Assembly (NCBI RefSeq): GCF_013185195.1
Contig: NZ_JAAZWC010000004.1
Location: 62,001 to 126,000, forward strand
Direction of reading: 5' to 3'
Source: Saccharibacillus qingshengii
GTDB taxonomy: Bacteria; Bacillota; Bacilli; Paenibacillales; Paenibacillaceae
Length of the DNA: 64,000 nt
The translations under genes were made by a program, and so were the position numbers. Positions 9,289 to 17,215 of this stretch are shown one piece after another (position 1 is the stretch's first letter; each line of letters begins with the position of its first letter). Below the pieces are notes generated by a model. That model saw only the letters and a list, made by a program, of their open reading frames with translations, had not been told where the DNA came from and ran no database searches.

Positions 9289-9325
9289 AAGCGGGATCGT
9301 CGATAAGGCGATAGCCGCTTTTTTG
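9289..9325 (+). terminator. Intrinsic terminator after the IDEAL gene
   Basis: AAGCGG (9289-9294) and CCGCTT (9315-9320) close a stem with inner ATCG/CGAT pairing, followed by T6. Confidence 0.6.
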
Positions 9326-9363
9326 CGTTATACGGATGAATCATGAAAGGGGGAGTGCCGTCG

Positions 9364-10410
9364 ATGATCGTTCGCAAGATCGCAGCCGCCGTATTGGCGG
9401 CAGGGCTGCTTATAGCCGCAGGACCTACGAACAAAACGGCGAATTCGGTGCAGGCCGATACGAATCCGGTCGTACTCGCTTATTACACGGACGAATCGGA
9501 CCGTTCGCTTGAACGTTACCACAAGCGCTTCAATCTGCTGTCCACGGATACGCTGAATACCGACGGAAACGGCAATCTGGTCGGGCACGTGCCGGAGAAA
9601 GCACTGGCGGCGGCCGACCGTTACGGCATGGAAGCTTATGCCCTGGTATCGAATTACGGGGAGAACGGCTGGGACGGAGACATTGCCCGCCGTGTGCTGA
9701 ACGAACCGGAAGCCAAGATCCGGCTGATTCGCAGCATGCTGCGTACGGTCCGGACACACGATTACGCCGGGATCAATATCGATCTCGAAGAAGTGCGTCC
9801 CGAAGACCGTGCGGCGTTCAGCCGTTTTGTACGGGACACGGCCAGGGAGATGCGCAAAATCGGCAGAAAGACGATGGTGTCGGTGCCCGCCAAAACGGAA
9901 GACGATCCGGAGAACGGCTGGTCGGGCGCTTTCGATTACAAGGCGATCGGACGCGAAGCGGACTGGATTCAGGTCATGACGTACGACGAGCACGGAATCT
10001 GGGGCGAACCCGGTTCTGCGGCGGGGCTTGCGTGGATGGACGCCTCGCTGAAATTCGCCGCATCGCAGACCGAACCGTCCAAGCTGCTCGCCGGTCTTCC
10101 CGCTTACGGCAACGATTGGAATCTCTCCGATCCGGAAGACCAAAGCGGCGGTCTGCTGAAATGGACGGAAGCGCGGCAGATCGTGCGGACGTTGAAAAAC
10201 GCGGGAATACGCGATCCGAAATCGCTGTCCATGAGTCTTCGTTATACCGCGCCGGGCGGAGATCGGCATGTGCTCTGGTACGAAGACGCATACAGCATCA
10301 AGGCCAAAGCGCGGCTGGTCGAGAAATACGGCCTGGCCGGCATTTCCGTCTATGCGTTGGGGATGGAAGACGACAGCTTTTGGAGAGCGCTGCAATCGGG
10401 ACTGAACTGA
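9364..10410 (+). CDS. Secreted glycoside hydrolase family 18 protein (SleL/YdhD-like)
   Basis: 348 residues from ATG 9364, placed ten bases after AAAGGGGGA; the ATG at 9343 overlaps that site. Residues 1-31 are a signal peptide ending near SVQA. The TIM barrel carries GINIDLEEV (Asp140, catalytic Glu142) and MTYDEHG, both characteristic of the spore-lytic/peptidoglycan N-acetylglucosaminidase branch of GH18, where Asn replaces the first Asp of DxxDxDxE. No LysM or chitin-binding module is present. Likely role: cleavage of GlcNAc linkages in cell wall or spore cortex, outside the membrane. It is monocistronic. Confidence 0.85.
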   Translation: MIVRKIAAAVLAAGLLIAAGPTNKTANSVQADTNPVVLAYYTDESDRSLERYHKRFNLLSTDTLNTDGNGNLVGHVPEKALAAADRYGMEAYALVSNYGENGWDGDIARRVLNEPEAKIRLIRSMLRTVRTHDYAGINIDLEEVRPEDRAAFSRFVRDTAREMRKIGRKTMVSVPAKTEDDPENGWSGAFDYKAIGREADWIQVMTYDEHGIWGEPGSAAGLAWMDASLKFAASQTEPSKLLAGLPAYGNDWNLSDPEDQSGGLLKWTEARQIVRTLKNAGIRDPKSLSMSLRYTAPGGDRHVLWYEDAYSIKAKARLVEKYGLAGISVYALGMEDDSFWRALQSGLN

Positions 10411-10462
10411 CTCGGAATGAGAGGCAGCATAAAATACGAAAATACCTGCGCGGTATCTTCTC

Positions 10463-10490
10463 TTTATCTTCTTATTTTAATCTCTAAAAT
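10463..10490 (+). promoter_or_regulatory. AT-rich promoter element shared with 2196-2223
   Basis: TTTATCTTCTTATTTTAA (10463-10480) is identical to 2196-2213, and TCTCTAAAAT takes the place of CATCTATAAT. Here the core also forms an inverted repeat, TTATTTTA-ATCTC-TAAAATAA. It lies 46 bases before the GTG start at 10536. Confidence 0.5.
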
Positions 10491-10535
10491 AAAAGATAAG
10501 AAGGCCGGTCGAACCGGTCAAAAGGAGGAGAACAC

Positions 10536-11093
10536 GTGCAAAACGGAAAAAGCGAAGAGATGATCCGGATCCGGGTGCTGCCCGAGGAAGCTACGGAAGT
10601 CGCGGAATGGGCCGGACTGATGTTGAGCGAACTGGTGGGGAGCGAGGTGCCGGGAGACGGAACACCGGTCCGACTGCGTGATCCCGAGCGGGCCGCCGAG
10701 CTGCTGGAGCTGCTGATGCTGTGCACGGAAGAAGGCGCCGATGCTTCTGCCGCGCTCGTCCCGGCGATGAAGCTGTGCGAAGCGGAGCCGGCTGCCGAAG
10801 GTTCGAAGGCCGGTTCGTACCCGGAGGAGGCGTTCACGAGCAGAGCTGCGGACTCTGCCGCGCAGATGCCGCAGACAGCCGACTGGCATCCGTACTATGG
10901 AAGCGGCGCCCCGGACTTTGCGGACCCGGAGCCGGACTCGGCTTATCGCAGTCGGGAAGAGCACGAATCCGTTCTGATGGCAGTACGGTTCGGCGCTTCC
11001 GCCCTGATCGATCTTGCGCGCAGCCACGGTCTGGATGTGCCGGAGCGTCAAGCCGGAGGCCGGGGTCATGCTGCCGGTTCCTTCCGGTCTTGA
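10536..11093 (+). CDS. Hypothetical acidic protein
   Basis: 185 residues from GTG 10536 behind AAAGGAGGAGAACAC. I do not recognise the family. The first 75 residues look helical and structured (EEMIRIRVLPEEATEVAEWA; ERAAELLELLMLCTEEG). The rest is acidic and low in hydrophobic residues, then a last segment RSHGLDVPERQAGGRGHAAG. There is no signal peptide or membrane segment, so it is cytoplasmic. It shares a promoter-region element with the DUF4173 gene, which suggests co-regulation. Confidence 0.55.
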   Translation: MQNGKSEEMIRIRVLPEEATEVAEWAGLMLSELVGSEVPGDGTPVRLRDPERAAELLELLMLCTEEGADASAALVPAMKLCEAEPAAEGSKAGSYPEEAFTSRAADSAAQMPQTADWHPYYGSGAPDFADPEPDSAYRSREEHESVLMAVRFGASALIDLARSHGLDVPERQAGGRGHAAGSFRS

Positions 11094-11117
11094 GTTTCCG
11101 CCGGATCTTCGTATTCA

Positions 11118-11164
11118 ACAAAAACAGGTCTCCTTCGGCCCATGGGCCAATGAAGGAGACCTGT
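11118..11164 (-). terminator. Intrinsic terminator of the DoxX gene
   Basis: ACAGGTCTCCTTC (11124-11136) pairs perfectly with GAAGGAGACCTGT (11152-11164). The T-rich run (TTTTTGTT) is on the minus strand, so it serves the gene at 11193. Confidence 0.8.
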
Positions 11165-11192
11165 TCGTATTCGCGCCAGCTCGGGAAGAAGG

Positions 11193-11741
11193 TTAAGCCG
11201 CGTCTGCTGTTTTTTTGCCGTTCATGGCGTTGTTTGCTTCGTCGGCTTTGTTTTTGCGGCCCCAGACATGAGCTCTGAGGTAAGGAATCACCCAGCGGTC
11301 CAGACCGATTTTGCCGGCGTTCAGAGCGGCCACGACGATGAAGATTTCCGCCAGGATCAGGTAAGGGTTGGTGCTGACCGTACCCGAGAAGAGGAAGGCG
11401 AAGTTCATGACCATGCCCATCAGTGCGGCGAAGGTAGTGAACGTTCCGAGGATCAGGCCCAGGCCGACCGCGAATTCACCGATCGGAACCAGGACGTTGA
11501 ACAGGCCGACATTCGGGATGGCGAAGTGTTCCAGGAAGCTTGCCCACAGAGGCTGTACGGCAGGGTGGTCGCCGCCCGCTTGGGCCAGAGCGCCCTGCAT
11601 GAAGCCCGAAGCGTCGAACCCGCCTCCGGTCAGCTTGCCCCATCCGCCGGTGATCCATTTGAAACCGATGTACACGCGCAGGACGGTCAGCATCCACATT
11701 GCCACTTTGTTTGTTCTCAGCCAGTTGTTCATTTTTTCCAC
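11193..11741 (-). CDS. DoxX-family membrane protein
   Basis: 182 residues. It opens MEKMNNWLRTNKVAMWML with four predicted membrane segments (about residues 14-32, 78-100, 104-122, 128-146) and the family feature TVLRVYIGFKWITGGWGKL. The C-terminal 30 residues are charged and cytoplasmic. DoxX-type proteins such as B. subtilis CatD take part in quinone, thiol or oxidative-stress responses, usually under MarR-type control; the biochemical activity is not settled. The long AT-rich upstream region with repeats (11817-11876) suggests tight regulation. Confidence 0.82.
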   Translation of the reverse strand: MEKMNNWLRTNKVAMWMLTVLRVYIGFKWITGGWGKLTGGGFDASGFMQGALAQAGGDHPAVQPLWASFLEHFAIPNVGLFNVLVPIGEFAVGLGLILGTFTTFAALMGMVMNFAFLFSGTVSTNPYLILAEIFIVVAALNAGKIGLDRWVIPYLRAHVWGRKNKADEANNAMNGKKTADAA

Positions 11742-11816
11742 TCTCCTATGAGTTTTATGGGCCGCTGAAGCGGCTCTGTTTGTTTTTGGTTGATGATCAT
11801 CTCTTCCATGTCCTTA

Positions 11817-11876
11817 TCTTAAATTAAATCTTAAATTTGAAATGTGATAAATATCACAAACATAGATTAAATTTAA
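11817..11876 (-). promoter_or_regulatory. Operator cluster upstream of doxX
   Basis: Two direct copies of TCTTAAATT (11817-11825, 11829-11837), then TGTGATAAATATCACA (11843-11858), then ATTAAATTTAA (11866-11876). The middle site has the TGTGA-N6-TCACA form of Crp/Fnr boxes and also resembles a Rex site. The flanking repeats resemble MarR-type operators. Which factor binds is inference. Confidence 0.5.
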
Positions 11877-11906
11877 AATAAATGTTCGGTATGCCCGGAT
11901 CGCCCG

Positions 11907-11990
11907 ATGCAGCTGCAGTTTGGAGCTGCATCGAGACGTTCCGACCCGCGCCAACAGCCCCGTTTCCTATAGAAACGGGGCTGTTGGCGC
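11907..11990. other. Two strong hairpins in the doxX-tetR intergenic region
   Basis: GATGCAGCT/AGCTGCATC lies around 11907-11933. A 19-base perfect stem GCGCCAACAGCCCCGTTTC (11948-11966) with loop CTATA pairs with 11972-11990. Neither has a T-run, so they are not ordinary intrinsic terminators. The second lies just downstream of the tetR stop and may stabilise or end that transcript. Confidence 0.5.
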
Positions 11991-12037
11991 ATGCAAGCGT
12001 CGGACTGCAAGATGAAGGAAGATGAGCCGGACTTCGG

Positions 12038-12772
12038 CTAACCGGATCGATCCGTACGGCGCAGCGAATCGAGAATCATAGCGATGAAGCGCCGGGAGAT
12101 CGCTTGGCGCCGGCTGTCCGCAAGAGCGGCTTCTTCCGCGGCTTCGGCATCGCCTTCTTCGCCTTCGGCGGCATAGGACAGACACAGCTTCTGCAGCAGG
12201 CCCATCATGGCGGTGAAGACGAATTCGCCGGTCTCGTTCAGATCCAGGTCGGAGCGCAGCGAACCGTCCCGGATTCCGGCCCCAAGCGCATCGTTCAGAA
12301 AATGCTGCCGCTTTTTCTCCAGAATAAAAGCCCGGTAGCGGCTGCTGAGTGCTTTTTCCGGCGGATAAGCGTCATAATGGAGATCGAACAGCAGAATGAA
12401 TTTCATATAATTCCGATTGCGCGCAGCATATACGCTCCACGCTTCGAGCATCCGATGCAGCATGGCCGCACCGTCCGTTGGATAGGTGAATTCCCCGCCG
12501 CTCGCGGGATCGGGCTCCGAAAGTGCGGCGGATTGGGAGGCCGTCTGCACGGATGCCGTCATATGTTCCAACGCTTCCATCTGCACTTCGAAGGCCAGCT
12601 CGTCGATCGATTCGAAATGCTTGTAATACGTGACGCGGCTGACTCCGGCAAGTTCGCAGACGTCTTTGACCGACACGCCGGGAAAAGCACGCTGCAAAAA
12701 CAGCGTCCGGCCGGCGGCGATCAGGTCTTCCCGGTTCTGCTGCTTGCGGTGTTGGTGCCAGGTTTCAGTCAT
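12038..12772 (-). CDS. TetR-family transcriptional regulator
   Basis: 244 residues, longer than the usual 190-210. The N-terminal helix-turn-helix is clear (LIAAGRTLFLQRAFPGVSVK; AGVSRVTYYKHFESIDEL). The ligand-binding half has an acidic stretch (EGEEGDAEAAEEAA) near residue 210. Its start overlaps the end of the MFS gene by eight bases, so the two are co-transcribed, MFS first. It probably represses the exporter operon in response to an exported compound. Confidence 0.88.
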   Translation of the reverse strand: MTETWHQHRKQQNREDLIAAGRTLFLQRAFPGVSVKDVCELAGVSRVTYYKHFESIDELAFEVQMEALEHMTASVQTASQSAALSEPDPASGGEFTYPTDGAAMLHRMLEAWSVYAARNRNYMKFILLFDLHYDAYPPEKALSSRYRAFILEKKRQHFLNDALGAGIRDGSLRSDLDLNETGEFVFTAMMGLLQKLCLSYAAEGEEGDAEAAEEAALADSRRQAISRRFIAMILDSLRRTDRSG

Positions 12773-14000
12773 GAACCCTCTTCCGTTTCGTGGCCGGCTT
12801 ATTCGCGCGATTCCCGGTCAGGAACAGCGCCGCCAGCAGAATCAAAGCTCCCAAAATATAAGGCAAATTCAGCTGAACGTCAAACAGCCAACCGGCGAGC
12901 AGAGGGCCGACGATACTGCCAAGACTCGAATAAGTCGTGTTGAGACCGGCCGCATAACCCTGACGGTCTTCCGCCGCATTGGCGATCAAGGTCCCGACAG
13001 TAGGCCGAAGAAAAGAGTTGAAAGCGAAAAAAACGGCCGAAACGATCAGCAGGTATGCCAGATTGAACTTGACCAGCATAAGCAGCAGCGCGGCCGAGGC
13101 CAACACAAGCGAGAAGCGGATCAGCCGGATCTCGCCGTACCGGCGAACCGCCCGGTCCAGCAGCCAGATCTGGCAGACGATGCCGATCACCGCTCCGAGC
13201 GTAATGACGATCGAAATGCTGCGCGCATCGAATCCGTATTTCTGCTCCACAAAAAGCGCGTAGACCGTCTCGTAATTGATCAAGCCAAGCGTCATGACAA
13301 AGACGAGCAGCAGGTAGCGGAAATACGGCGTGCGGAACGAATCGGAGATCTGCCGCAGGATCGGTTCGCGCCTGCGCGTTCCCGCTGCGGCCCGTTTCTC
13401 CGGCGTAAGCGTTTCGCGCAGCAGAAGCGACAAGCCCGCCGCCAGCAGACTTAGAGCCGCTGCGCAGTAATAAGGGACGCGAATACCGAATTCGGCAATG
13501 AGTCCGCCCAGCCCGGGACCCAGCACCATGCCGAGGTTCATGGCCGCTCCGAGATAACCCATGCCTTTGGCCCGCGTGGCGGGCGTCGTGCTGTCGGCGA
13601 CGTACGCCATGACGGAAGGGACCATCAGGCCGAGCCCGATTCCGCCGATGAATCGCGCGGCATACAGAAGAGGCAGCGTATGGCCGATCGCAAACAGATA
13701 ATCGGAAACGACGGTGAACAGGAGCCCTGCGACGATCAGCTTTTTGCGTCCGAGTCTGTCGGACAGCTGTCCGCCGATCGGAGAGAAGAGGAACTGCGCC
13801 GCGCCGAACGCGGCGACCAGATAACCGGCCGCCGTTCCGGCCGCATCGAACTGCTTGAGATAGTCGGGTAGGATCGGAATGACCATGCCCTGTCCAAGCA
13901 GCGCGATAAACAAGTTGAGCATAAGGACAAACATAGGCAGGCCGATTTTGGCCGGGGTGCCCGGATCGGTACCGAGCGGGGAAGGCCGGGAAGAAGACAT
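12765..14000 (-). CDS. MFS multidrug-type exporter (DHA1 family)
   Basis: 411 residues from ATG 14000, seven bases after AAAGGAG. Twelve membrane segments are predicted. The loop 2-3 signature GQLSDRLGRKK and the motif-C-like GPGLGGLIAEFG in TM5 mark a drug:H+ antiporter of the 12-TM DHA1 group (NorA/TetA-like). Substrates cannot be told from sequence. The overlapping tetR gene supports a role in efflux of a toxic compound sensed by that regulator. Confidence 0.87.
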   Translation of the reverse strand: MSSSRPSPLGTDPGTPAKIGLPMFVLMLNLFIALLGQGMVIPILPDYLKQFDAAGTAAGYLVAAFGAAQFLFSPIGGQLSDRLGRKKLIVAGLLFTVVSDYLFAIGHTLPLLYAARFIGGIGLGLMVPSVMAYVADSTTPATRAKGMGYLGAAMNLGMVLGPGLGGLIAEFGIRVPYYCAAALSLLAAGLSLLLRETLTPEKRAAAGTRRREPILRQISDSFRTPYFRYLLLVFVMTLGLINYETVYALFVEQKYGFDARSISIVITLGAVIGIVCQIWLLDRAVRRYGEIRLIRFSLVLASAALLLMLVKFNLAYLLIVSAVFFAFNSFLRPTVGTLIANAAEDRQGYAAGLNTTYSSLGSIVGPLLAGWLFDVQLNLPYILGALILLAALFLTGNRANKPATKRKRVHD

Positions 14001-14194
14001 GGACAAGCTCCTTTTTATATGGTTTACAGTGTGTAATCTTTCGGCCTGCCCAGCATACCTTTTTTTGCGGACAAAGTAAATGCGGCTTTTTGCCTTTGGC
14101 TTGAAAGAAACCGGACGGAAAAGGGTAACAGGACATAAGAGATCCGTCTACCGGAACAGGTGGACAATCCGGAGGATCAAGGAGGAAAGTCGGA

Positions 14195-15658
14195 ATGGGA
14201 AAGTATGGATCCGGATTTGCAAAAAAGAAGCTGGGGGCCGCGCTGTGCGCAGCTGCCCTGCTCGGCGCCTTGGCGGGGCTGCCGGAAAGTAGGGCGCAGC
14301 AGGCGTCCGGCTCCGCGGGCGTTGAAAGGAGTCCGGACTTGGCGGAGGAATCGGTTGGAAACCGGCTTGAGGCGGCCGCCTTCAGCGCCCGGCCGCAGGA
14401 AGAAGAAGCCGAATCGGGCACCTGGGCGTTTGCCAAAGAGATCCGGCTTGCCGACGTCTCCCGGTATCAAGCGCTGTATCTGGACGCCGACGTCTACGGG
14501 CGGTCACAGGAGAATCTGGGCGATGTCCGAATTGTGGACGCTTCGGGCAGGTTTGTGCCGTACTATACGGACTCCGGCGAAGAAGGCAAGCGGGGGCTCG
14601 ACCGTTATTATCCGCTGGAATTGATCAAAAGCACGCCCGGCAAGGACGTAACGCGGTTCGATTTTCGTGTCATTCCGGCTTCCAACCCAGAAAATTTTCG
14701 CGGCAGCCGGCTGACTTTTCCGTTATCAAAGGGCCCTTTTCTCAAAAAAATCAGGGTGGAGGGCAGCAAAGACGGCAAAGGCTGGGAGCCGGTGACCGAG
14801 GGCGAGCTGTACACGGACGGAGAAACCAAATTCCGCAATGTCATCGAGCTGGACGAGCCGGCCGGCTACGGGTATTACCGTTTGAACGTGCCGAACGCCG
14901 GAGGGAAGATTGAACTGACGGACGGAATGCTGAGCGATGTCGGTGCGGCTGTCAGCGGGCAAGCGTTCCGCCGGGCGAAAGAACTGCCTTTTAATGTGGA
15001 GACGCTTGCCCGCATGTCGGAGGTCGTGATCTATAACGCCGATCGGCTGCGGATCGATCAGATCCGGTTGAAAGCTTCCGCGTCGGACGGTTCGGGGGAA
15101 TTCAGCCGGATCTTCTATGTGAACCGGGCCAAAGGCACCGGCGCCAATACCCGGATTCTGTCGCCGACCCGTCTGAACCGCCTGCAACTGAACGGCTTGA
15201 GCGTCGAGGATACGCAGATCCGGCTGGCGGAGCCGATCCTGAACGAGAAGCCGAGGGTCGTGATCGACAACGCCGGGAATCCGCCGCTGAATATCGAGGC
15301 GGTTGAAGTAGGCTACCGGGTCGACCGGCTCATATTCGAAGATACCGGCGCAGGCCCTTACCGCCTGCTCTACGGAGCGGAAGGCCAAGAGAAGCCGCAG
15401 TACGATACCGAGGCTTTGCGGACCGGGATCGTGAGCCCGGCTCCGGCACAGGCACAGCTCGGGCGGGAGGAAGCAGCGGCCTTTGCAGCGCCGGACGCAG
15501 ATCCGCTCTCGGGAGCCGAAGGGGCAGAGCCTGTACAGGCTGAACCCGGACCTATCGTCGGAGCGGGCGATTCGCTCCGCATTCTGCTCTATATCGTGTT
15601 AGGCGGCGTAGGACTGCTGCTGATCGCAGTGCTGAGTCGGAAATTGAGGAAGAAATGA
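14195..15658 (+). CDS. DUF3999-family exported membrane-anchored protein
   Basis: 487 residues; start ATG 14195 follows AAGGAGGAAAGTCGGA. A signal peptide covers residues 1-35 (KLGAALCAAALLGALAG). A large beta-rich extracellular region follows, with DUF3999-like segments (FAKEIRLADVSRYQALYLDA; GYGYYRLNVPN). A single membrane helix (ILLYIVLGGVGLLLIAVL) and RKLRKK tail end the protein. The family often lies with DUF2339 proteins; its function is unknown. The next gene begins 15 bases later, so an operon is likely. Confidence 0.72.
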   Translation: MGKYGSGFAKKKLGAALCAAALLGALAGLPESRAQQASGSAGVERSPDLAEESVGNRLEAAAFSARPQEEEAESGTWAFAKEIRLADVSRYQALYLDADVYGRSQENLGDVRIVDASGRFVPYYTDSGEEGKRGLDRYYPLELIKSTPGKDVTRFDFRVIPASNPENFRGSRLTFPLSKGPFLKKIRVEGSKDGKGWEPVTEGELYTDGETKFRNVIELDEPAGYGYYRLNVPNAGGKIELTDGMLSDVGAAVSGQAFRRAKELPFNVETLARMSEVVIYNADRLRIDQIRLKASASDGSGEFSRIFYVNRAKGTGANTRILSPTRLNRLQLNGLSVEDTQIRLAEPILNEKPRVVIDNAGNPPLNIEAVEVGYRVDRLIFEDTGAGPYRLLYGAEGQEKPQYDTEALRTGIVSPAPAQAQLGREEAAAFAAPDADPLSGAEGAEPVQAEPGPIVGAGDSLRILLYIVLGGVGLLLIAVLSRKLRKK

Positions 15659-15672
15659 GGAGAGAGCATAGC

Positions 15673-16350
15673 ATGAGATTTTTTACGGAAGAGTTCGATC
15701 GGGAATTGCAGTTAAGCAGTCTGTTAATGGTACCGCTGACCCGCGAAGGCTGGGATGAAGAATTGGCGTTCTGCCGCGAGATCGGAGTCGATTACGAAGA
15801 ACAGGCCCATGTGAGTCTGCAGCACGGGCGCAAGGAGCTGCTGGAGATCCTGCCGGAAGAGATGCATCCGTATGTGCTCGACGGGACGCTCAACCAGCCT
15901 TATGCGCCGCCGGAACTTGTCCGGCTGCTCGCCGCCTGGCGGGAAGACTTCGAACGCCGCCGGCAGGAGCTGGGGCGGGCTGCGAGAGAAGCGTACGCAT
16001 CGATTCGCGAACAGCTTCCGGCTTCCGCTCGGGAACTGCACGAACATTCGCTGCATGATGCCCAGTTCGTCTCGTGCAGTGTGCTTCCGGGCCGGCAGAT
16101 CGAGCTGGTACTGGATACGACGACGATGGGCAAAGCCATGGCGCCGCCGACCCGCCTTCTCTTCTCGGGGGTGTCGGACGCGACCCTTCCCAATGATCTG
16201 GATCGCGCATACTGGTACGGCGAAGAATTCGAGCTGTCGCCGGCCGGATTCGCGCTGTCTGTTCTGCTGCAAAAGGAAACCGGCGGATTTACCGAACTTC
16301 GGATCGAAGCGGAGCAGCTGGAATTGGGCTGGGCGGATTCCGGGGAATGA
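15673..16350 (+). CDS. DUF4085-family protein
   Basis: 225 residues from ATG 15673, eight bases after AGGAGAG; an in-frame ATG at 15655 overlaps the previous stop. MRFFTEEFDRELQ and later FSGVSDATLPNDL fit the DUF4085 family, a Bacillales group of unknown function. A charged helical region covers about residues 75-125 (AAWREDFERRRQELGRAARE). It is soluble with no export signal. Confidence 0.65.
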   Translation: MRFFTEEFDRELQLSSLLMVPLTREGWDEELAFCREIGVDYEEQAHVSLQHGRKELLEILPEEMHPYVLDGTLNQPYAPPELVRLLAAWREDFERRRQELGRAAREAYASIREQLPASARELHEHSLHDAQFVSCSVLPGRQIELVLDTTTMGKAMAPPTRLLFSGVSDATLPNDLDRAYWYGEEFELSPAGFALSVLLQKETGGFTELRIEAEQLELGWADSGE

Positions 16351-16414
16351 ATCGCATTCCCGTACGAATGTAGGTTAAAATAAGCGGGAGAACAAGAACG
16401 AAGGAGGCCTTTCT

Positions 16415-17113
16415 ATGACCGACCCATTCAAGTCCGGACCGGACGCCTACGCGGCAGCCAAAAGCCAACTGCTGGACGCTTACCGTTTCCGCCACGCGGT
16501 CAAAGATTTTGATCCGGCGCGCCAAGTAACGGCGGCGGATTTTGATTTTATTCTGGAAGCCGGCCGGCTGTCGCCAAGCTCGTACGGCTTTGAGCCGTGG
16601 AAGTTTGTAGTCGTGCAGAACCCGCAGCTGCGCAGCAAGATCGCGGTGCATGCCGGCGGAGCGCGCCGTCAGCTCGCTTCGGCCAGTCATGTTCTTCTGG
16701 TTCTGGCCCGCCTGCCGCACGATATGACGGCGGACTCCGACTATATCTCGTACATGCTAAGCGACGTGCAGCGTCTGCCGCAGGAGATCTCCGACATGAA
16801 GCGCCGCACATACGATACGTTCCTGCGTACCGGCTTCGCGCTTCAGGGCAACGAGCGGGCGATGTTCGAATGGGCCTGCCGCCAGACGTATCTGGCGCTC
16901 GGCAATATGATGACGGCCGCCGCGATGATCGGGATCGATTCCTGTCCGATGGAAGGCTTCGTCAAACACGAAGTCGAACGGGTACTGGCGGAAGAAGAGC
17001 TGCTGGACCCGGACCATTTCGGTCTGGCATGCATGGCCGCTTTTGGCTACCGGGCGGGCGAACCGACCGAGAAGACCCGCCGTTCGGTAGACGAAGTGGT
17101 CGAGTGGCGGTAA
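16415..17113 (+). CDS. NAD(P)H-dependent FMN nitroreductase
   Basis: 232 residues behind GAAGGAGGCC. FMN-binding features are visible: FRHAVKDFDP near residue 27, RLSPSSYGFEPWKF near 55-70, and a C-terminal FGYR segment. The family reduces nitroaromatics, quinones or flavins with two electrons from NAD(P)H in the cytoplasm. It resembles the YodC/MhqN/NfsB-like group. It is single, with its own terminator at 17148. Confidence 0.88.
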   Translation: MTDPFKSGPDAYAAAKSQLLDAYRFRHAVKDFDPARQVTAADFDFILEAGRLSPSSYGFEPWKFVVVQNPQLRSKIAVHAGGARRQLASASHVLLVLARLPHDMTADSDYISYMLSDVQRLPQEISDMKRRTYDTFLRTGFALQGNERAMFEWACRQTYLALGNMMTAAAMIGIDSCPMEGFVKHEVERVLAEEELLDPDHFGLACMAAFGYRAGEPTEKTRRSVDEVVEWR

Positions 17114-17147
17114 GCGGCTCGGAATAAGGCGGTAAAAAAAACGTAGG

Positions 17148-17184
17148 AAAGCCCCCTGCACCGCCGATCGGTGCAGGGGGCTTT
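17148..17184. terminator. Bidirectional intrinsic terminator
   Basis: AAAGCCCCCTGCACCG and CGGTGCAGGGGGCTTTT pair between the converging genes at 16415 (+) and 17216 (-). Confidence 0.85.
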
Positions 17185-17215
17185 TGGGTTGAGCTTTTCC
17201 GGAACCGCTTGGGAC

